Shown in pieces: positions 24,403-33,874 of a stretch of DNA of 64,000 nucleotides. This DNA is from Cellulosimicrobium protaetiae (GTDB taxonomy: Bacteria > Actinomycetota > Actinomycetes > Actinomycetales > Cellulomonadaceae). The notes under the pieces were generated by a model. That model did no database searches and had not been told where the DNA came from. It saw only the letters and a list, made by a program, of their open reading frames with translations. A program made the position numbers and the translations under genes. The DNA lies in contig NZ_CP052757.1 of NCBI RefSeq assembly GCF_009708005.2, forward strand, positions 2,604,001 to 2,668,000, read 5' to 3'. The first letter of the stretch is position 1, and each line of letters opens with the position of its first letter.

Positions 24403-25581
24403 GTGGACGGACCCGAGCCCCGAGCACCCCGCACGCCCCCACCGGCAGCCCCGCGCACGAAGGGCTGGGTCATCGGCCGGGTGGTCGGCGCCCCGGTGAT
24501 CCTCACCCCGTCGTGGTTCCTCGCGGCGGCGATCCTCACGGTGCTGTTCGCGCCGACGGTCCAGCGTCTCGCACCGCACCTCGGTGCCGAGATCTACCTC
24601 GTCTCGTTCGCGTTCGTCCTGCTGCTGTTCGCCTCCGTCTTCCTGCACGAGGTCGCGCACGCCGTCGTCGCCCGCGCCCGCGGACAGCGCGTCACCGAGC
24701 TCGCCGTGACCCTGTGGGGCGGCCACACCGCCTACTCGGGGACGTCGTCGCGCCCGCTCGACGGGTTCCTCATCTCGGTCGTCGGGCCGCTGACCAACCT
24801 GGCGCTCGCGGTCGTCTTCTGGGTGACGTTCCAGGCGCAGCCGACGTTCTCCGTGCCCGCGCTCCTCCTGTACGCCGGGGCGTTCTCCAACGCGTTCGTC
24901 GGGTTCTTCAACCTCCTGCCCGGGCTGCCGCTCGACGGCGGCCAGATCCTCGAGTCGGCCGTGTGGGCCGCGACGGGGTCACGGACGAAGGGCACGGTCG
25001 CAGCCGGCTGGGTCGGGCGCGCCGTCGCCGTCGGCGTCGTCGCGTGGGCCCTCGTGTGGCCGCTCACCCTCGGTCGCCAGCCCGACCTGTGGACCGTCGC
25101 GTGGGCGGCGCTCATCGGCGCGTTCCTCTGGAGCGGCGCGGGCCAGGCCATCACCGCGGGGCGCACGAGGGAGGCGGTCTCCGGGCTCTCGGTCCGCGCC
25201 CTCGCCCGGCCCGCCGTCGCGGTGCCGTCCGCGGCGTCGGTCGGCGCCGTGGGCCGCTCGGTCGCGCTCGCGGGCGGTCCGCACGTCCTCGCCGTCCTGG
25301 TCGACGGCGCCGGACGCCCGGTCGGGTACGCCGACCCCGGCGCGGCCGCGGCCGTGCCTCCGGACGCGGCGGAGACGACCCCCGTCGGTGCGGTCGCCGT
25401 CCCGCTGCCTGCGGGCGCGACGATCGACGCGCACCTGCAGGGCCAGGACATGCTCGCCGCGCTGTCGCAGGTCGGGCGCGAGGGCGCCGTCGTCGTCGTG
25501 ACCGACGACGGCCGCGTGGTCGGCGCGCTCGAGGTCGCCCGCGTCGTGGCCGCGCTGCGGGACGCGCAGCGCGGGCGCTGA
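24403..25581 (+). CDS. Site-2 protease family (M50) membrane metallopeptidase with C-terminal CBS-like region
   Basis: Intramembrane zinc protease of 392 residues, related to Rip proteases and SpoIVFB, which cleave anti-sigma factors or other membrane substrates. The zinc motif is HEVAH (His82, Glu83, His86) in a transmembrane helix, and the second metal motif is NLLPGLPLDGGQ, with the Asp ligand. About six hydrophobic segments precede a soluble C-terminal part (residues 260-392) whose repeated beta-alpha pattern, ending VVVVTDDGRVVGALEVARVV, looks like a diverged CBS pair, a place where nucleotides may bind. GTG start, leaderless. It adjoins trmI and mpa, as in many actinobacteria. Confidence 0.92.
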   Translation: MDGPEPRAPRTPPPAAPRTKGWVIGRVVGAPVILTPSWFLAAAILTVLFAPTVQRLAPHLGAEIYLVSFAFVLLLFASVFLHEVAHAVVARARGQRVTELAVTLWGGHTAYSGTSSRPLDGFLISVVGPLTNLALAVVFWVTFQAQPTFSVPALLLYAGAFSNAFVGFFNLLPGLPLDGGQILESAVWAATGSRTKGTVAAGWVGRAVAVGVVAWALVWPLTLGRQPDLWTVAWAALIGAFLWSGAGQAITAGRTREAVSGLSVRALARPAVAVPSAASVGAVGRSVALAGGPHVLAVLVDGAGRPVGYADPGAAAAVPPDAAETTPVGAVAVPLPAGATIDAHLQGQDMLAALSQVGREGAVVVVTDDGRVVGALEVARVVAALRDAQRGR

Positions 25582-25637
25582 GGGCGCTCGTCGACCGCGT
25601 CGACCGAGGCTCCGCGACCGGTTCGTGGCCCGGCCCG

Positions 25638-25643
25638 TAGGAT
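25638..25643 (+). promoter_or_regulatory. -10 hexamer TAGGAT for trmI
   Basis: It ends eight bases before the GTG at 25652. Confidence 0.55.
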
Positions 25644-25651
25644 GGTCGCCC

Positions 25652-26782
25652 GTGACCTCCGAGCCCGCCGCCACGCCCGGCACCCCGACGCCGCCCACCG
25701 CCCCGGACGCGACCCCCGCCTCCCGGGGAGCCGCCCCGGACCGTCCCGGTGCGACGGGTGCCGACGAGCGCCGCGGGCCGCTGCGGGTGGGGGACAAGGT
25801 CCAGCTCACCGACCCGCGCGGGCGCCTGCACACCATCACCCTCGCGCCGGGTGCGACGTTCCACACGCACAAGGGGTACCTGCGGCACGACGACCTCATC
25901 GGGCAGCCCGAGGGGAGCGTCGTCCGCAACACGGCCGACATCGAGTACCTCGCGCTGCGCCCGCTGCTCGCGGACTACGTGCTCTCCATGCCCCGCGGCG
26001 CCGCGGTCGTCTACCCGAAGGACGCGGGGCAGATCGTCGCGATGGCGGACATCTTCCCCGGTGCTCGCGTCGTCGAGGCGGGCGTCGGTTCGGGTGCGCT
26101 GACGATGTCGCTCCTGCGCGCCGTCGGCGACGCGGGCGAGCTGCACTCGATCGAGCGCCGCGAGGACTTCGCGGCCATCGCGCGCGGCAACGTGGAGACG
26201 TTCTTCGGCGAGCCCCACCCCGCGTGGACGCTGTCCGTCGGCGACCTCGCCGACGTGCTGCCCACCGTCGCCCCGGACGGCACGGTGGACCGCGTGGTGC
26301 TCGACATGCTCGCGCCGTGGGAGAACCTCGACGTCGTCGCCCGTGCGCTCGTCCCCGGCGGCGTGCTCGTGTGCTACGTCGCCACGACGACGCAGCTCTC
26401 GCGCCTCGCGGAGGACCTGCGCGCCGACGGCCGGTACGCCGAGCCGGTCGCGTGGGAGTCCATGGTGCGCGGCTGGCACCTCGAGGGCCTCGCGGTGCGC
26501 CCGCAGCACCGCATGATCGGGCACACGGGCTTCCTGCTCACCGCGCGCCGTCTGGCCGACGGCGTCGCGCCGCCCGAGCGCAAGCGTCGTCCCGCCAAGG
26601 GCGCGTACCCGACCGACGCCGAGCAGTGGTCGCCCGAGGAGCTCGGCGAGCGCCCGGTCTCGGAGAAGAAGATCCGCCGCGTGCGGCGCGACGTCGGTCA
26701 GGGGCCGGAGCAGGTCCCCGGCCAGGGCTCCGAGCCGGCCCCGGAGCAGGGCGAGCACCCGTCCGACGTGTCGGGGCCGTGA
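25652..26782 (+). CDS. trmI: tRNA (adenine(58)-N(1))-methyltransferase TrmI
   Basis: SAM-dependent enzyme that makes m1A58 in the T loop of tRNAs, stabilising their fold. A Pro/Ala-rich N-terminal stretch of about 40 residues precedes the beta-barrel domain GPLRVGDKVQLTDPRGRLHT and GATFHTHKGYLRHDDLIG. The Rossmann part has YPKDAGQIVAMADIFPGARV, the SAM loop VEAGVGSGALTMSL, the acidic HSIERREDF and the catalytic-site motif VLDMLAPWENL. The tail after residue 310 is basic, then Gln/Pro-rich. It is the classic upstream neighbour of the proteasomal ATPase gene in actinobacteria. At 376 residues it is longer than the usual 280 because of the two disordered ends. Confidence 0.95.
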   Translation: MTSEPAATPGTPTPPTAPDATPASRGAAPDRPGATGADERRGPLRVGDKVQLTDPRGRLHTITLAPGATFHTHKGYLRHDDLIGQPEGSVVRNTADIEYLALRPLLADYVLSMPRGAAVVYPKDAGQIVAMADIFPGARVVEAGVGSGALTMSLLRAVGDAGELHSIERREDFAAIARGNVETFFGEPHPAWTLSVGDLADVLPTVAPDGTVDRVVLDMLAPWENLDVVARALVPGGVLVCYVATTTQLSRLAEDLRADGRYAEPVAWESMVRGWHLEGLAVRPQHRMIGHTGFLLTARRLADGVAPPERKRRPAKGAYPTDAEQWSPEELGERPVSEKKIRRVRRDVGQGPEQVPGQGSEPAPEQGEHPSDVSGP

Positions 26783-26854
26783 CGGTCCGGTAACGATCAG
26801 GACCCGGCCGTCTCACCCTGGGTGTCGTCCGTGTGCACGGGCGAGAATTGTGCC

Positions 26855-26860
26855 TAAGGT
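26855..26860 (+). promoter_or_regulatory. -10 hexamer TAAGGT upstream of mpa
   Basis: It lies about 105 bases before the mpa ATG, implying a leader of roughly 98 bases. This is the likely main promoter for mpa. Confidence 0.5.
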
Positions 26861-26964
26861 CTACACCCGACCGCCGGACGGTGGTCGGCACGGGTCCTCC
26901 CGCGGGTCCGCCGTCCGCCGTCCACGACGCGGTCGGGCGAGCCGCCGGCGAGAGGGGACACCCC

Positions 26965-28623
26965 ATGAGCGAGACATTCGGCCGAAGCGACGAGGCCCCG
27001 CAGAGCAGCGCGCGGGAGCTCGCGCTGCTCTCCGCGAAGAACGAGAGGCTCGCCGAGGCGCTCCGCGCCGCGCGCGACCAGATCCTCGACCTGAAGCGGC
27101 AGATCGACGACCTCGCCAAGCCCCCGGGGACGTACGCGGTGTTCCTCGCCGCGCACCCGGACGGGTCGGTCGACGTGTCCGCCGCCGGGCGCAAGATGCA
27201 CGTCGGCGCCAGCCCGAGCCTCGACGTCGAGCGGCTGCGCCCGGGCCAGGAGGTCAAGCTCAACGAGGCGATGACCGTCGTCGCGGCGGGCGGGTACGAG
27301 CGCACCGGCGAGATCGTCACGGCCAAGGAGATCCTCGACGCCGACCGCGTGCTGGTCGTCGGCCGCGCGGACGAGGAGCGCGTCGTGCGTCTCGCGGGCT
27401 CGGTCGCGCACACGGCGCTGCGCGTCGGGGACTCGCTGACGATCGACACGCGCAGCGGGTTCGTGTTCGAGGTGATCCCCAAGTCCGAGGTCGAGGAGCT
27501 CGTCCTCGAGGAGGTCCCGGACATCGAGTACGAGGACATCGGCGGGCTCGGACCGCAGATCGAGCAGATCCGCGACGCGGTCGAGCTGCCGTTCACGCAC
27601 CCCGACCTCTTCCGCGAGCACGGGCTGCACCCGCCCAAGGGCGTCCTCCTGTACGGCCCTCCCGGGTGCGGCAAGACCCTCATCGCCAAGGCCGTCGCGA
27701 ACTCGCTCGCGCACACCGTGGCGCGGGCGCGCGGCGAGGAGATCGAGGCCGGCTCGGGCGCGGCACGGAGCTACTTCCTCAACGTCAAGGGCCCCGAGCT
27801 GCTCAACAAGTACGTCGGCGAGACCGAGCGGCACATCCGCCTGATCTTCGCCCGAGCCCGCGAAAAGGCGTCGCAGGGCACCCCGGTCGTCGTGTTCTTC
27901 GACGAGATGGAGTCGCTGTTCCGTACGCGCGGCACGGGCCTGTCGTCCGACGTCGAGACGACGATCGTGCCGCAGCTCCTCGCCGAGATCGACGGTGTCG
28001 AGCGGCTCGACAACGTCATCGTCATCGGCGCCTCGAACCGCGAGGACATGATCGACCCCGCGATCCTGCGACCGGGCCGCCTCGACGTGAAGATCAAGAT
28101 CGAGCGGCCCGACGCCGAGGGGGCGAAGGAGATCTTCGCCAAGTACCTCACCGAGGACCTGCCCATCCACGCGGCTGACCTCGCCGAGCACGGCGGCAAC
28201 CAGCGCGCGGCCCTCGACGCGATGATCCGGTCAGTCGTGGAGCGCATGTACTCCGAGGAGGACGAGAACCAGTTCCTCGAGGTCACGTACGCGAGCGGCG
28301 ACAAGGAGGTCCTGTACTTCAAGGACTTCAACTCGGGCGCGATGATCCAGAACGTCGTCGACCGGGCCAAGAAGTCCGCGATCAAGGACTTCCTCGCCAG
28401 CGGCCAGCGCGGCATCCGTGTCGACCACCTGCTCTCGGCGTGCGTCGACGAGTTCAAGGAGAACGAGGACCTGCCCAACACGACCAACCCCGACGACTGG
28501 GCGCGCATCAGCGGCAAGAAGGGCGAGCGCATCGTCTTCATCCGCACGATCGTCCAGAAGAAGGGCGAGGGCGGTTCCCCGCGCACCATCGACACGGTGA
28601 CCAACACCGGCCAGTACCTGTAG
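26965..28623 (+). CDS. mpa: Proteasome-associated AAA+ ATPase Mpa/ARC
   Basis: Hexameric ATPase that binds pupylated proteins, unfolds them and feeds them to the 20S proteasome. The N-terminal coiled coil (about residues 15-55, [20 protein letters not shown]) captures Pup. Two OB folds follow (residues 58-185). The AAA domain has Walker A GPPGCGKT (231-238), Walker [13 protein letters not shown] and arginine finger region [17 protein letters not shown]. The C-terminal GQYL is the penultimate-Tyr motif that docks into the alpha ring of the proteasome. The length of 552 residues is normal. ATG 26965 follows GAGAGGGGAC. A second name for the family is Arc. Confidence 0.98.
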   Translation: MSETFGRSDEAPQSSARELALLSAKNERLAEALRAARDQILDLKRQIDDLAKPPGTYAVFLAAHPDGSVDVSAAGRKMHVGASPSLDVERLRPGQEVKLNEAMTVVAAGGYERTGEIVTAKEILDADRVLVVGRADEERVVRLAGSVAHTALRVGDSLTIDTRSGFVFEVIPKSEVEELVLEEVPDIEYEDIGGLGPQIEQIRDAVELPFTHPDLFREHGLHPPKGVLLYGPPGCGKTLIAKAVANSLAHTVARARGEEIEAGSGAARSYFLNVKGPELLNKYVGETERHIRLIFARAREKASQGTPVVVFFDEMESLFRTRGTGLSSDVETTIVPQLLAEIDGVERLDNVIVIGASNREDMIDPAILRPGRLDVKIKIERPDAEGAKEIFAKYLTEDLPIHAADLAEHGGNQRAALDAMIRSVVERMYSEEDENQFLEVTYASGDKEVLYFKDFNSGAMIQNVVDRAKKSAIKDFLASGQRGIRVDHLLSACVDEFKENEDLPNTTNPDDWARISGKKGERIVFIRTIVQKKGEGGSPRTIDTVTNTGQYL

Positions 28624-28642
28624 GACCACCCGGGCGACGCCC

Positions 28643-28699
28643 CGAGACCCCGTCCGGACGGCGACCCGCACGCGCGGGCGCCGCACCGGCGGGGTCTCG
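28643..28699 (+). terminator. Long GC-rich hairpin between mpa and dop
   Basis: Outer arms CGAGACCCCG and CGGGGTCTCG pair perfectly over 10 bp. The inside can extend with CGGCG/CGCCG and CCCGC/GCGGG helices, giving a rod of about 57 bases. No U tract follows. It probably ends mpa transcripts, since dop has its own -10 just after it. Confidence 0.6.
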
Positions 28700-28762
28700 C
28701 CGCTCCCCGAGGGGTGTGGCGTCGTCGGTGGACGCGGACCGCGGGCAGTCGGTGGGCCGACA

Positions 28763-28768
28763 TAGGGT
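28763..28768 (+). promoter_or_regulatory. -10 hexamer TAGGGT for dop
   Basis: It ends six bases before the GTG at 28775, predicting a leaderless dop transcript. Confidence 0.65.
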
Positions 28769-28774
28769 GAGCGC

Positions 28775-30412
28775 GTGAGCGTTCGACGGGTCATGGGGAT
28801 CGAGACCGAGTACGGCGTCCTGCAGCCGGGGAAGCCGATGGCGAACCCGATGCTGATGTCGAGCCAGGTCGTCACGACCTACCGGGCGCTCGCCGCACGC
28901 AGCGACGGCGCGCGCGGCCGGGCGCGGTGGGACTACGACGACGAGGACCCGCTCCAGGACGCACGCGGGTTCCACGTGCCGCGGGCGTCGGCGCACCCGT
29001 CGCTGCTCACGGACGACCCGTCCACGCCGGCTCCGTCGGGACCCGTGCCGGGGGACGGCGGCACGTTCCAGGAGGTCGCGCGGCCCACCACGGAGGAGTA
29101 CGACGACCCGAGCGCGGCGAACGTCATCCTCACCAACGGGGCTCGGCTCTACGTCGACCACGCGCACCCGGAGTACTCCTCGCCCGAGGTCACCGTGCCG
29201 CACGACGTCGTGTGCTGGGACGTGGCGGGGGAGCGCGTGATGCTCGCGGCGTCGCGCGAGCTCGCCCAGGTGCCGGGCGGGTCCGTGGTGCTCTACAAGA
29301 ACAACGTGGACGGCAAGGGCGCGAGCTACGGCACGCACGAGAACTTCCTCGTGGACCGCGACGTCCCGTTCGGCCTCCTCGTGGAGATGCTCACGCCGTT
29401 CCTCGTCACCCGGCAGGTGTTCGCCGGCTCGGGGCGCGTCGGCCTCGGCCCGACGGGCGAGGAGCACGGGTTCCAGGTCTCCCAGCGCGCGGACTACGTC
29501 GAGGCGGAGGTCGGGCTGGAGACGACGCTGCGCCGCCCGATCGTCAACACGCGCGACGAGCCGCACGCGGACCGGCAGCGCTGGCGCCGGCTGCACCTCA
29601 TCATCGGCGACGCGAACATGCTCGAGACCGCGACGTACCTCAAGACGGGGACGACGTCGCTCGTGCTGTTCGTCGTCGAGCACCTCGAGGAGCTGGGGCC
29701 CCGGGTGCGGGCGCGGCTCGCCGCGCTGCGGCTGGCCGACCCCGTCGCGGACGTGCAGCGGGTCAGCCGCGACCTGGACCTCACGCGTCGGCTCGTCCTC
29801 GCGGACGGCCGCGAGCTGACCGCGCTCGAGGTCCAGCGCGAGTACCTCGCGGTGGCGGCCGAGGCGTCGGAGCGGCTCGCCGGTCCCGACGGCGTCGACG
29901 CCCCGACGCGTGACGTGCTCGCGCGCTGGTCCTCGGTGCTCGACCGGCTCGCGACGGATCGCGACACGTGCGCGCGCGACGTCGAGTGGGTCGCGAAGCT
30001 GCGGCTGCTGGACCGGCTCCGCGAGCGCGACGGCCTCGACTGGGGTCACCCGCGGCTCGCCGCGATGGACCTGCAGTGGTCCGACGTGCGCCCCGAGCGC
30101 GGCATCTACCACCGGCTCCTCGCGGCCGGCGCGGTGGACCGGGTCGTCACCGAGCGCGAGGTCGGGGCCGCCGTGCACCACGCCCCGGAGGACACGCGGG
30201 CGTACTTCCGCGGCGAGGTCATGGCGCGCTACGGCGACCAGGTCTCGGCCGCGAGCTGGGACTCCGTGATCTTCGACGTCCCGGGCGCGCCGTCGCTCCA
30301 GCGGGTCCCGATGATGGACCCGCTGCGGGGGACGCGCGTCCACATCGGCGCCCTGCTCGACGCGAGCCCGGACGCGGCTGCCCTCCTGGCGGGTCTGGCG
30401 GGCCCGTCGTGA
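28775..30412 (+). CDS. dop: Depupylase/deamidase of Pup, Dop
   Basis: Dop belongs to the carboxylate-amine ligase (glutamine synthetase-like) superfamily. It cleaves Pup from substrates and, where Pup ends in Gln, deamidates it. The N-terminus RVMGIETEYGVLQPGKPMANP is diagnostic. The catalytic Asp is in RLYVDHAHPEYSSPE, and the ATP/metal site includes LYKNNVDGKGASYGTHENF and NTRDEPHAD. The disordered Dop loop is the Asp/Pro-rich segment around residues 45-100. At 545 residues it is slightly longer than the usual 500, mostly in that loop. Since Pup here already ends in Glu, only the depupylase activity should matter. Confidence 0.97.
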   Translation: MSVRRVMGIETEYGVLQPGKPMANPMLMSSQVVTTYRALAARSDGARGRARWDYDDEDPLQDARGFHVPRASAHPSLLTDDPSTPAPSGPVPGDGGTFQEVARPTTEEYDDPSAANVILTNGARLYVDHAHPEYSSPEVTVPHDVVCWDVAGERVMLAASRELAQVPGGSVVLYKNNVDGKGASYGTHENFLVDRDVPFGLLVEMLTPFLVTRQVFAGSGRVGLGPTGEEHGFQVSQRADYVEAEVGLETTLRRPIVNTRDEPHADRQRWRRLHLIIGDANMLETATYLKTGTTSLVLFVVEHLEELGPRVRARLAALRLADPVADVQRVSRDLDLTRRLVLADGRELTALEVQREYLAVAAEASERLAGPDGVDAPTRDVLARWSSVLDRLATDRDTCARDVEWVAKLRLLDRLRERDGLDWGHPRLAAMDLQWSDVRPERGIYHRLLAAGAVDRVVTEREVGAAVHHAPEDTRAYFRGEVMARYGDQVSAASWDSVIFDVPGAPSLQRVPMMDPLRGTRVHIGALLDASPDAAALLAGLAGPS

Positions 30413-30423
30413 GCGGCGGCGAC

Positions 30424-30429
30424 TAGGCT
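30424..30429 (+). promoter_or_regulatory. -10 hexamer TAGGCT for the pup-prcBA operon
   Basis: It lies 12 bases after the dop stop. The pup start is at 30565, so the leader would be about 129 bases and would include the hairpin at 30440-30470. Confidence 0.55.
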
Positions 30430-30439
30430 GGACGGACGA

Positions 30440-30470
30440 CGGCGCCCCGCCCTTCGCGGAACGGGCGCCG
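30440..30470 (+). promoter_or_regulatory. Hairpin in the pup leader (or dop terminator)
   Basis: Arms CGGCGCCC (30440-30447) and GGGCGCCG (30463-30470) are perfectly complementary around a 15-base loop. It follows the -10 at 30424, so it would lie at the very 5' end of the pup mRNA; alternatively it ends dop transcripts. Confidence 0.5.
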
Positions 30471-30564
30471 CGTGCGAGCAGGGCCGGGAAGGGCGCGAGC
30501 CCCGACCGGGTTGGAACGGACAGAACGTCGGCGCGGCACCGCGCCGCCGGACGAGGAGGCAGCC

Positions 30565-30765
30565 ATGGCGGGTACCGAACGCACCCACGCGTCGCACGAG
30601 GACCGGCGTCCCGACGACGAGCCCGAGGGCCCCGAGGCCCCGGTCGCGCCGCAGGCGCAGTCCCGCGACGCCGAGGTCGACGCGCTCCTCGAGGAGATCG
30701 ACGAGGTGCTGGAGACGAACGCGGAGTCCTTCGTCCGGGGCTTCGTGCAGAAGGGCGGCGAGTAG
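30565..30765 (+). CDS. pup: Prokaryotic ubiquitin-like protein Pup, Glu-ending form
   Basis: Disordered 66-residue tag that PafA attaches to lysines of target proteins. The N-terminal half is rich in charged residues and Pro. The C-terminal half has the helix-forming Mpa-binding segment [20 protein letters not shown] and ends [11 protein letters not shown]. The last residue is Glu, not the Gln found in mycobacteria, so the tag is ready for ligation without Dop deamidation. GAGGAGG precedes the ATG. prcB begins 19 bases later, so pup, prcB and prcA form one operon. Confidence 0.98.
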   Translation: MAGTERTHASHEDRRPDDEPEGPEAPVAPQAQSRDAEVDALLEEIDEVLETNAESFVRGFVQKGGE

Positions 30766-30784
30766 GAAGGGTGACGGCAACCCG

Positions 30785-31717
30785 ATGAGCACGGACCAGC
30801 CCGGGCGCCTGCCCGACGCGTTCACGACCCCCGGGTCGTCGTCCTTCCTGGACTTCCTGTCCGGGCACGCCCCCGACCTGCTGCCCTCGCGCCGCGCCTC
30901 CGGGCACGCGCCCGCGGGCGTCGTGCCCGACGCGCCGCACGCGACGACGATCGTCGCGCTCACGTTCGGCGCCGAGGGCGTCGCGGGCGGCGTCGTCATG
31001 GCGGGCGACCGTCGCGCGACGATGGGGTCGATGATCGCCAACCGTGAGATCGAGAAGGTCTTCCCGGCGGACGAGTTCTCGGCGGTCGGGATCGCGGGGA
31101 CCGCCGGCATCGCGGTCGAGCTCGTGCGGCTGTTCCAGCTCGAGCTCGAGCACTACGAGAAGATCGAGGGCTCGTTGCTGTCGCTCGACGGCAAGGCGAA
31201 CCGGCTGTCCACGATGATCCGGCAGAACCTGGGGCTCGCGATGCAGGGCCTGGCCGTGGTCCCGCTGTTCGCGGGTTTCGACCTCGACCGGGGCAGCGGG
31301 CGCATCTTCTCCTACGACGTCACCGGCGGCCGGTACGAGGAGCGCGCCTACCACTCGGTGGGGTCCGGCTCGGTCTTCGCCCGCAGCTCGCTCAAGAAGC
31401 TGTGGCGCACCGAGCTCGACCGCGCCGGGTCCGTGCGCGTCGCGGTCGAGTCCCTGTACGACGCGGCGGACGACGACTCGGCGACGGGCGGTCCCGACCC
31501 CGTGCGCCGGATCTGGCCGGTCGTCGCGGTCGTGACCCGGGACGGCTACGAGCGCGTTCCCGACGACGAGCTCGCGGCCGTCGTCGAGCAGATCGTGGCC
31601 GAGCGCTCCGGCACGGGCGTGCCGCGCCGCGGCCCCGCGGCGACGAACGCCGAGGCGGTCCCGCACGACCAGCCGCACGACCTGCAGGGCCCCACGTCGG
31701 GAGGTGACGCCGAGTGA
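30785..31717 (+). CDS. prcB: Proteasome beta subunit
   Basis: Catalytic subunit of the 20S proteasome. An N-terminal propeptide (residues 1-53, with the typical [17 protein letters not shown]) is removed autocatalytically to expose Thr54 of [26 protein letters not shown]; Asp and Lys partners are in AGDRRAT and NREIEKVF. The fold continues through [22 protein letters not shown] and [16 protein letters not shown]. The C-terminal 40 residues are low-complexity. At 310 residues it is longer than mycobacterial PrcB (about 290) because of that tail. Its TGA overlaps the prcA GTG. Confidence 0.97.
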   Translation: MSTDQPGRLPDAFTTPGSSSFLDFLSGHAPDLLPSRRASGHAPAGVVPDAPHATTIVALTFGAEGVAGGVVMAGDRRATMGSMIANREIEKVFPADEFSAVGIAGTAGIAVELVRLFQLELEHYEKIEGSLLSLDGKANRLSTMIRQNLGLAMQGLAVVPLFAGFDLDRGSGRIFSYDVTGGRYEERAYHSVGSGSVFARSSLKKLWRTELDRAGSVRVAVESLYDAADDDSATGGPDPVRRIWPVVAVVTRDGYERVPDDELAAVVEQIVAERSGTGVPRRGPAATNAEAVPHDQPHDLQGPTSGGDAE

Positions 31718-32493
31718 ACATGCCGTTCTACGTCTCGCCCGAGCAGCTCATGAAGGACCGGGCCGACTTCGCGCGCAAGGGCATCGCGCGCGGCCGGTCC
31801 GTCGTGGTGCTCGCCTACGAGGACGGGATCGCGTTCGCGACGGAGAACCCGTCCCGCGCCCTGCACAAGATCTCGGAGATCTACGACCGGATCGCGTTCG
31901 CCGCGGTGGGCAAGTACAACGAGTTCGAGAACCTGCGGGTCGCGGGCGTGCGCTACGCGGACCTGCGCGGCTACTCGTACGACCGCACCGACGTCAACGC
32001 GCGCGGCCTCGCGAACGCGTACGCCCAGACCCTGGGCACGGTGTTCACCACGGAGTCGAAGCCGCTCGAGGTCGAGCTCGTCGTCGCGGAGGTCGGCCGG
32101 ACCGCGGCGCAGGACCAGCTCTACCGGATCTCCTACGACGGTTCGGTCGCCGACGAGCAGGGCGTCGTCGTCATGGGAGGGCAGGCCGACCAGCTCGGTC
32201 GCGTGCTCCAGGACGCGTGGGAGCCCGGACTCGGCCTGGCCGACGTGCTGCGGCTCGCCGTGCGCGCGCTCGGTGCGGGCGGCGACGGGGAGGAGGCGCG
32301 GACCATCCCGGCGACGCAGCTCGAGGTCGCCGTCCTGGACCGCACCCGTCCGCGGCGCGCTTTCCGCCGGATCTCGGGGAGCGCGCTCGAGGACCTCCTC
32401 GCGGACGGCGACGGCCCGACGGCAGCCGCCGACGCCGCGACCGACGACGCGGGCGACACGACCGGCGACGGCCCCGCGACGGACGAGGGGTAG
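31714..32493 (+). CDS. prcA: Proteasome alpha subunit
   Basis: Forms the outer heptameric rings of the 20S proteasome, which gate entry and bind the C-termini of Mpa. The 259 residues begin [23 protein letters not shown], the gate-forming N-terminus, then [19 protein letters not shown] and [20 protein letters not shown]. The C-terminal tail after residue 235 is Ala/Asp/Thr-rich and disordered. The GTG start at 31714 overlaps the prcB stop by four bases; an ATG two codons later is an alternative start. It is followed directly by pafA. Confidence 0.97.
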   Translation: MNMPFYVSPEQLMKDRADFARKGIARGRSVVVLAYEDGIAFATENPSRALHKISEIYDRIAFAAVGKYNEFENLRVAGVRYADLRGYSYDRTDVNARGLANAYAQTLGTVFTTESKPLEVELVVAEVGRTAAQDQLYRISYDGSVADEQGVVVMGGQADQLGRVLQDAWEPGLGLADVLRLAVRALGAGGDGEEARTIPATQLEVAVLDRTRPRRAFRRISGSALEDLLADGDGPTAAADAATDDAGDTTGDGPATDEG

Positions 32494-32499
32494 GACCGC

Positions 32500-33861
32500 A
32501 TGGACCGCAGGATCTTCGGGCTGGAGACCGAGTACGGGGTGACGTGCGCGTCCGACGACGGCCGCGGGCTGTCGGCGGACGAGGTGGCGCGCTACCTGTT
32601 CCGCAAGGTCGTCGCGTGGGGCCGGTCGTCGAACGTCTTCCTGCGCAACGGGTCGCGGCTGTACCTCGACGTCGGCTCCCACCCGGAGTACGCGACCGCC
32701 GAGTGCGACGACGTGCGCCAGCTCGTCGCGTACGACCGCGGCGGGGAGCGGATCCTCGAGGGCCTCGTGGCCGACGCGCAGCAGCGCCTCGAGCACGAGG
32801 GCCTGCCCGGGCGCATCCACCTGTTCAAGAACAACACCGACTCGGCGGGCAACTCCTACGGCTGCCACGAGAACTACCTCGTGCGGCGCCAGGGCGACTT
32901 CGCTCGCCTGTCCGACGTGCTCGTGCCGTTCCTCATCACGCGCCAGGTCCTCACGGGCGCGGGCAAGGTGCTCACGACGCCGCGCGGTGCGGTCTACTGC
33001 CTGTCGCAGCGCGCCGACCACATCTGGGAGGCGGTGTCGAGCGCGACGACCCGGTCCCGCCCGATCATCAACACGCGCGACGAGCCGCACGCCGACGCGG
33101 AGAGCTACCGGCGCCTGCACGTCATCGTCGGGGACTCGTCGATGGCGGAGACGACGACGATGCTCAAGGTCGGCTCGACCGACCTCATCCTGCGCATGAT
33201 CGAGGCGGGCGTGCCCATGCGCGACCTCGCGCTCGAGAACCCGATCCGGTCGATCCGCGAGATCAGCCACGACATGACGGGCAAGCAGCCCGTCCAGCTC
33301 GCGAGCGGTCGGACGGTCACCGCGATCGACCTGCAGGGCGAGTACCTGCAGCGGGTCAAGGAGTTCGTCGAGCAGGACGTCTCGCCCACGCCGGTCGTCA
33401 AGCAGGTCCTCGACCTGTGGGAGCGGGGGCTGCGCGCGCTCGAGACGGGTGACCTCTCGCTGGTCGACCGCGAGCTCGACTGGGTCATCAAGTACCGCCT
33501 GATCCAGCGCTATCAGGCCAAGCACGGGCTGGAGCTCGACGACCCGCGGATCGCGCGGCTGGATCTCGCCTACCACGACATCTCGCGCACCGAGGGGCTG
33601 TACAACCTGCTCGCGGCGCGCGGGATGGTCGAGCGCGTCACGACGGACCTCGAGGTGTTCGAGTCGACGGCGGTCCCGCCGCAGACGACGCGCGCCAAGC
33701 TGCGCGGAGACTTCGTGCGTGCCGCGCAGGAGGCTCGCCGGGACTACACGGTCGACTGGGTGCACCTCAAGCTCAACGACCAGGCGCAGCGCACGGTCCT
33801 GTGCAAGGACCCGTTCCGGAACGTCGACGAGCGCGTGGAACGCCTCATCGAGTCGATGTGA
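32500..33861 (+). CDS. pafA: Pup--protein ligase PafA
   Basis: ATP-dependent ligase that phosphorylates the C-terminal Glu of Pup and joins it to substrate lysines. It is a homologue of Dop with the carboxylate-amine ligase fold. It opens [14 protein letters not shown]; the catalytic Asp is in [19 protein letters not shown]/metal residues are in [20 protein letters not shown] and [11 protein letters not shown]. The C-terminal [20 protein letters not shown] belongs to the small domain. It lacks the Dop loop, and 453 residues is the standard length. It lies six bases behind prcA. The pafB-pafC regulator pair that often follows pafA is absent here. Confidence 0.98.
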   Translation: MDRRIFGLETEYGVTCASDDGRGLSADEVARYLFRKVVAWGRSSNVFLRNGSRLYLDVGSHPEYATAECDDVRQLVAYDRGGERILEGLVADAQQRLEHEGLPGRIHLFKNNTDSAGNSYGCHENYLVRRQGDFARLSDVLVPFLITRQVLTGAGKVLTTPRGAVYCLSQRADHIWEAVSSATTRSRPIINTRDEPHADAESYRRLHVIVGDSSMAETTTMLKVGSTDLILRMIEAGVPMRDLALENPIRSIREISHDMTGKQPVQLASGRTVTAIDLQGEYLQRVKEFVEQDVSPTPVVKQVLDLWERGLRALETGDLSLVDRELDWVIKYRLIQRYQAKHGLELDDPRIARLDLAYHDISRTEGLYNLLAARGMVERVTTDLEVFESTAVPPQTTRAKLRGDFVRAAQEARRDYTVDWVHLKLNDQAQRTVLCKDPFRNVDERVERLIESM

Positions 33862-33874
33862 CGCGGGACGTGAT

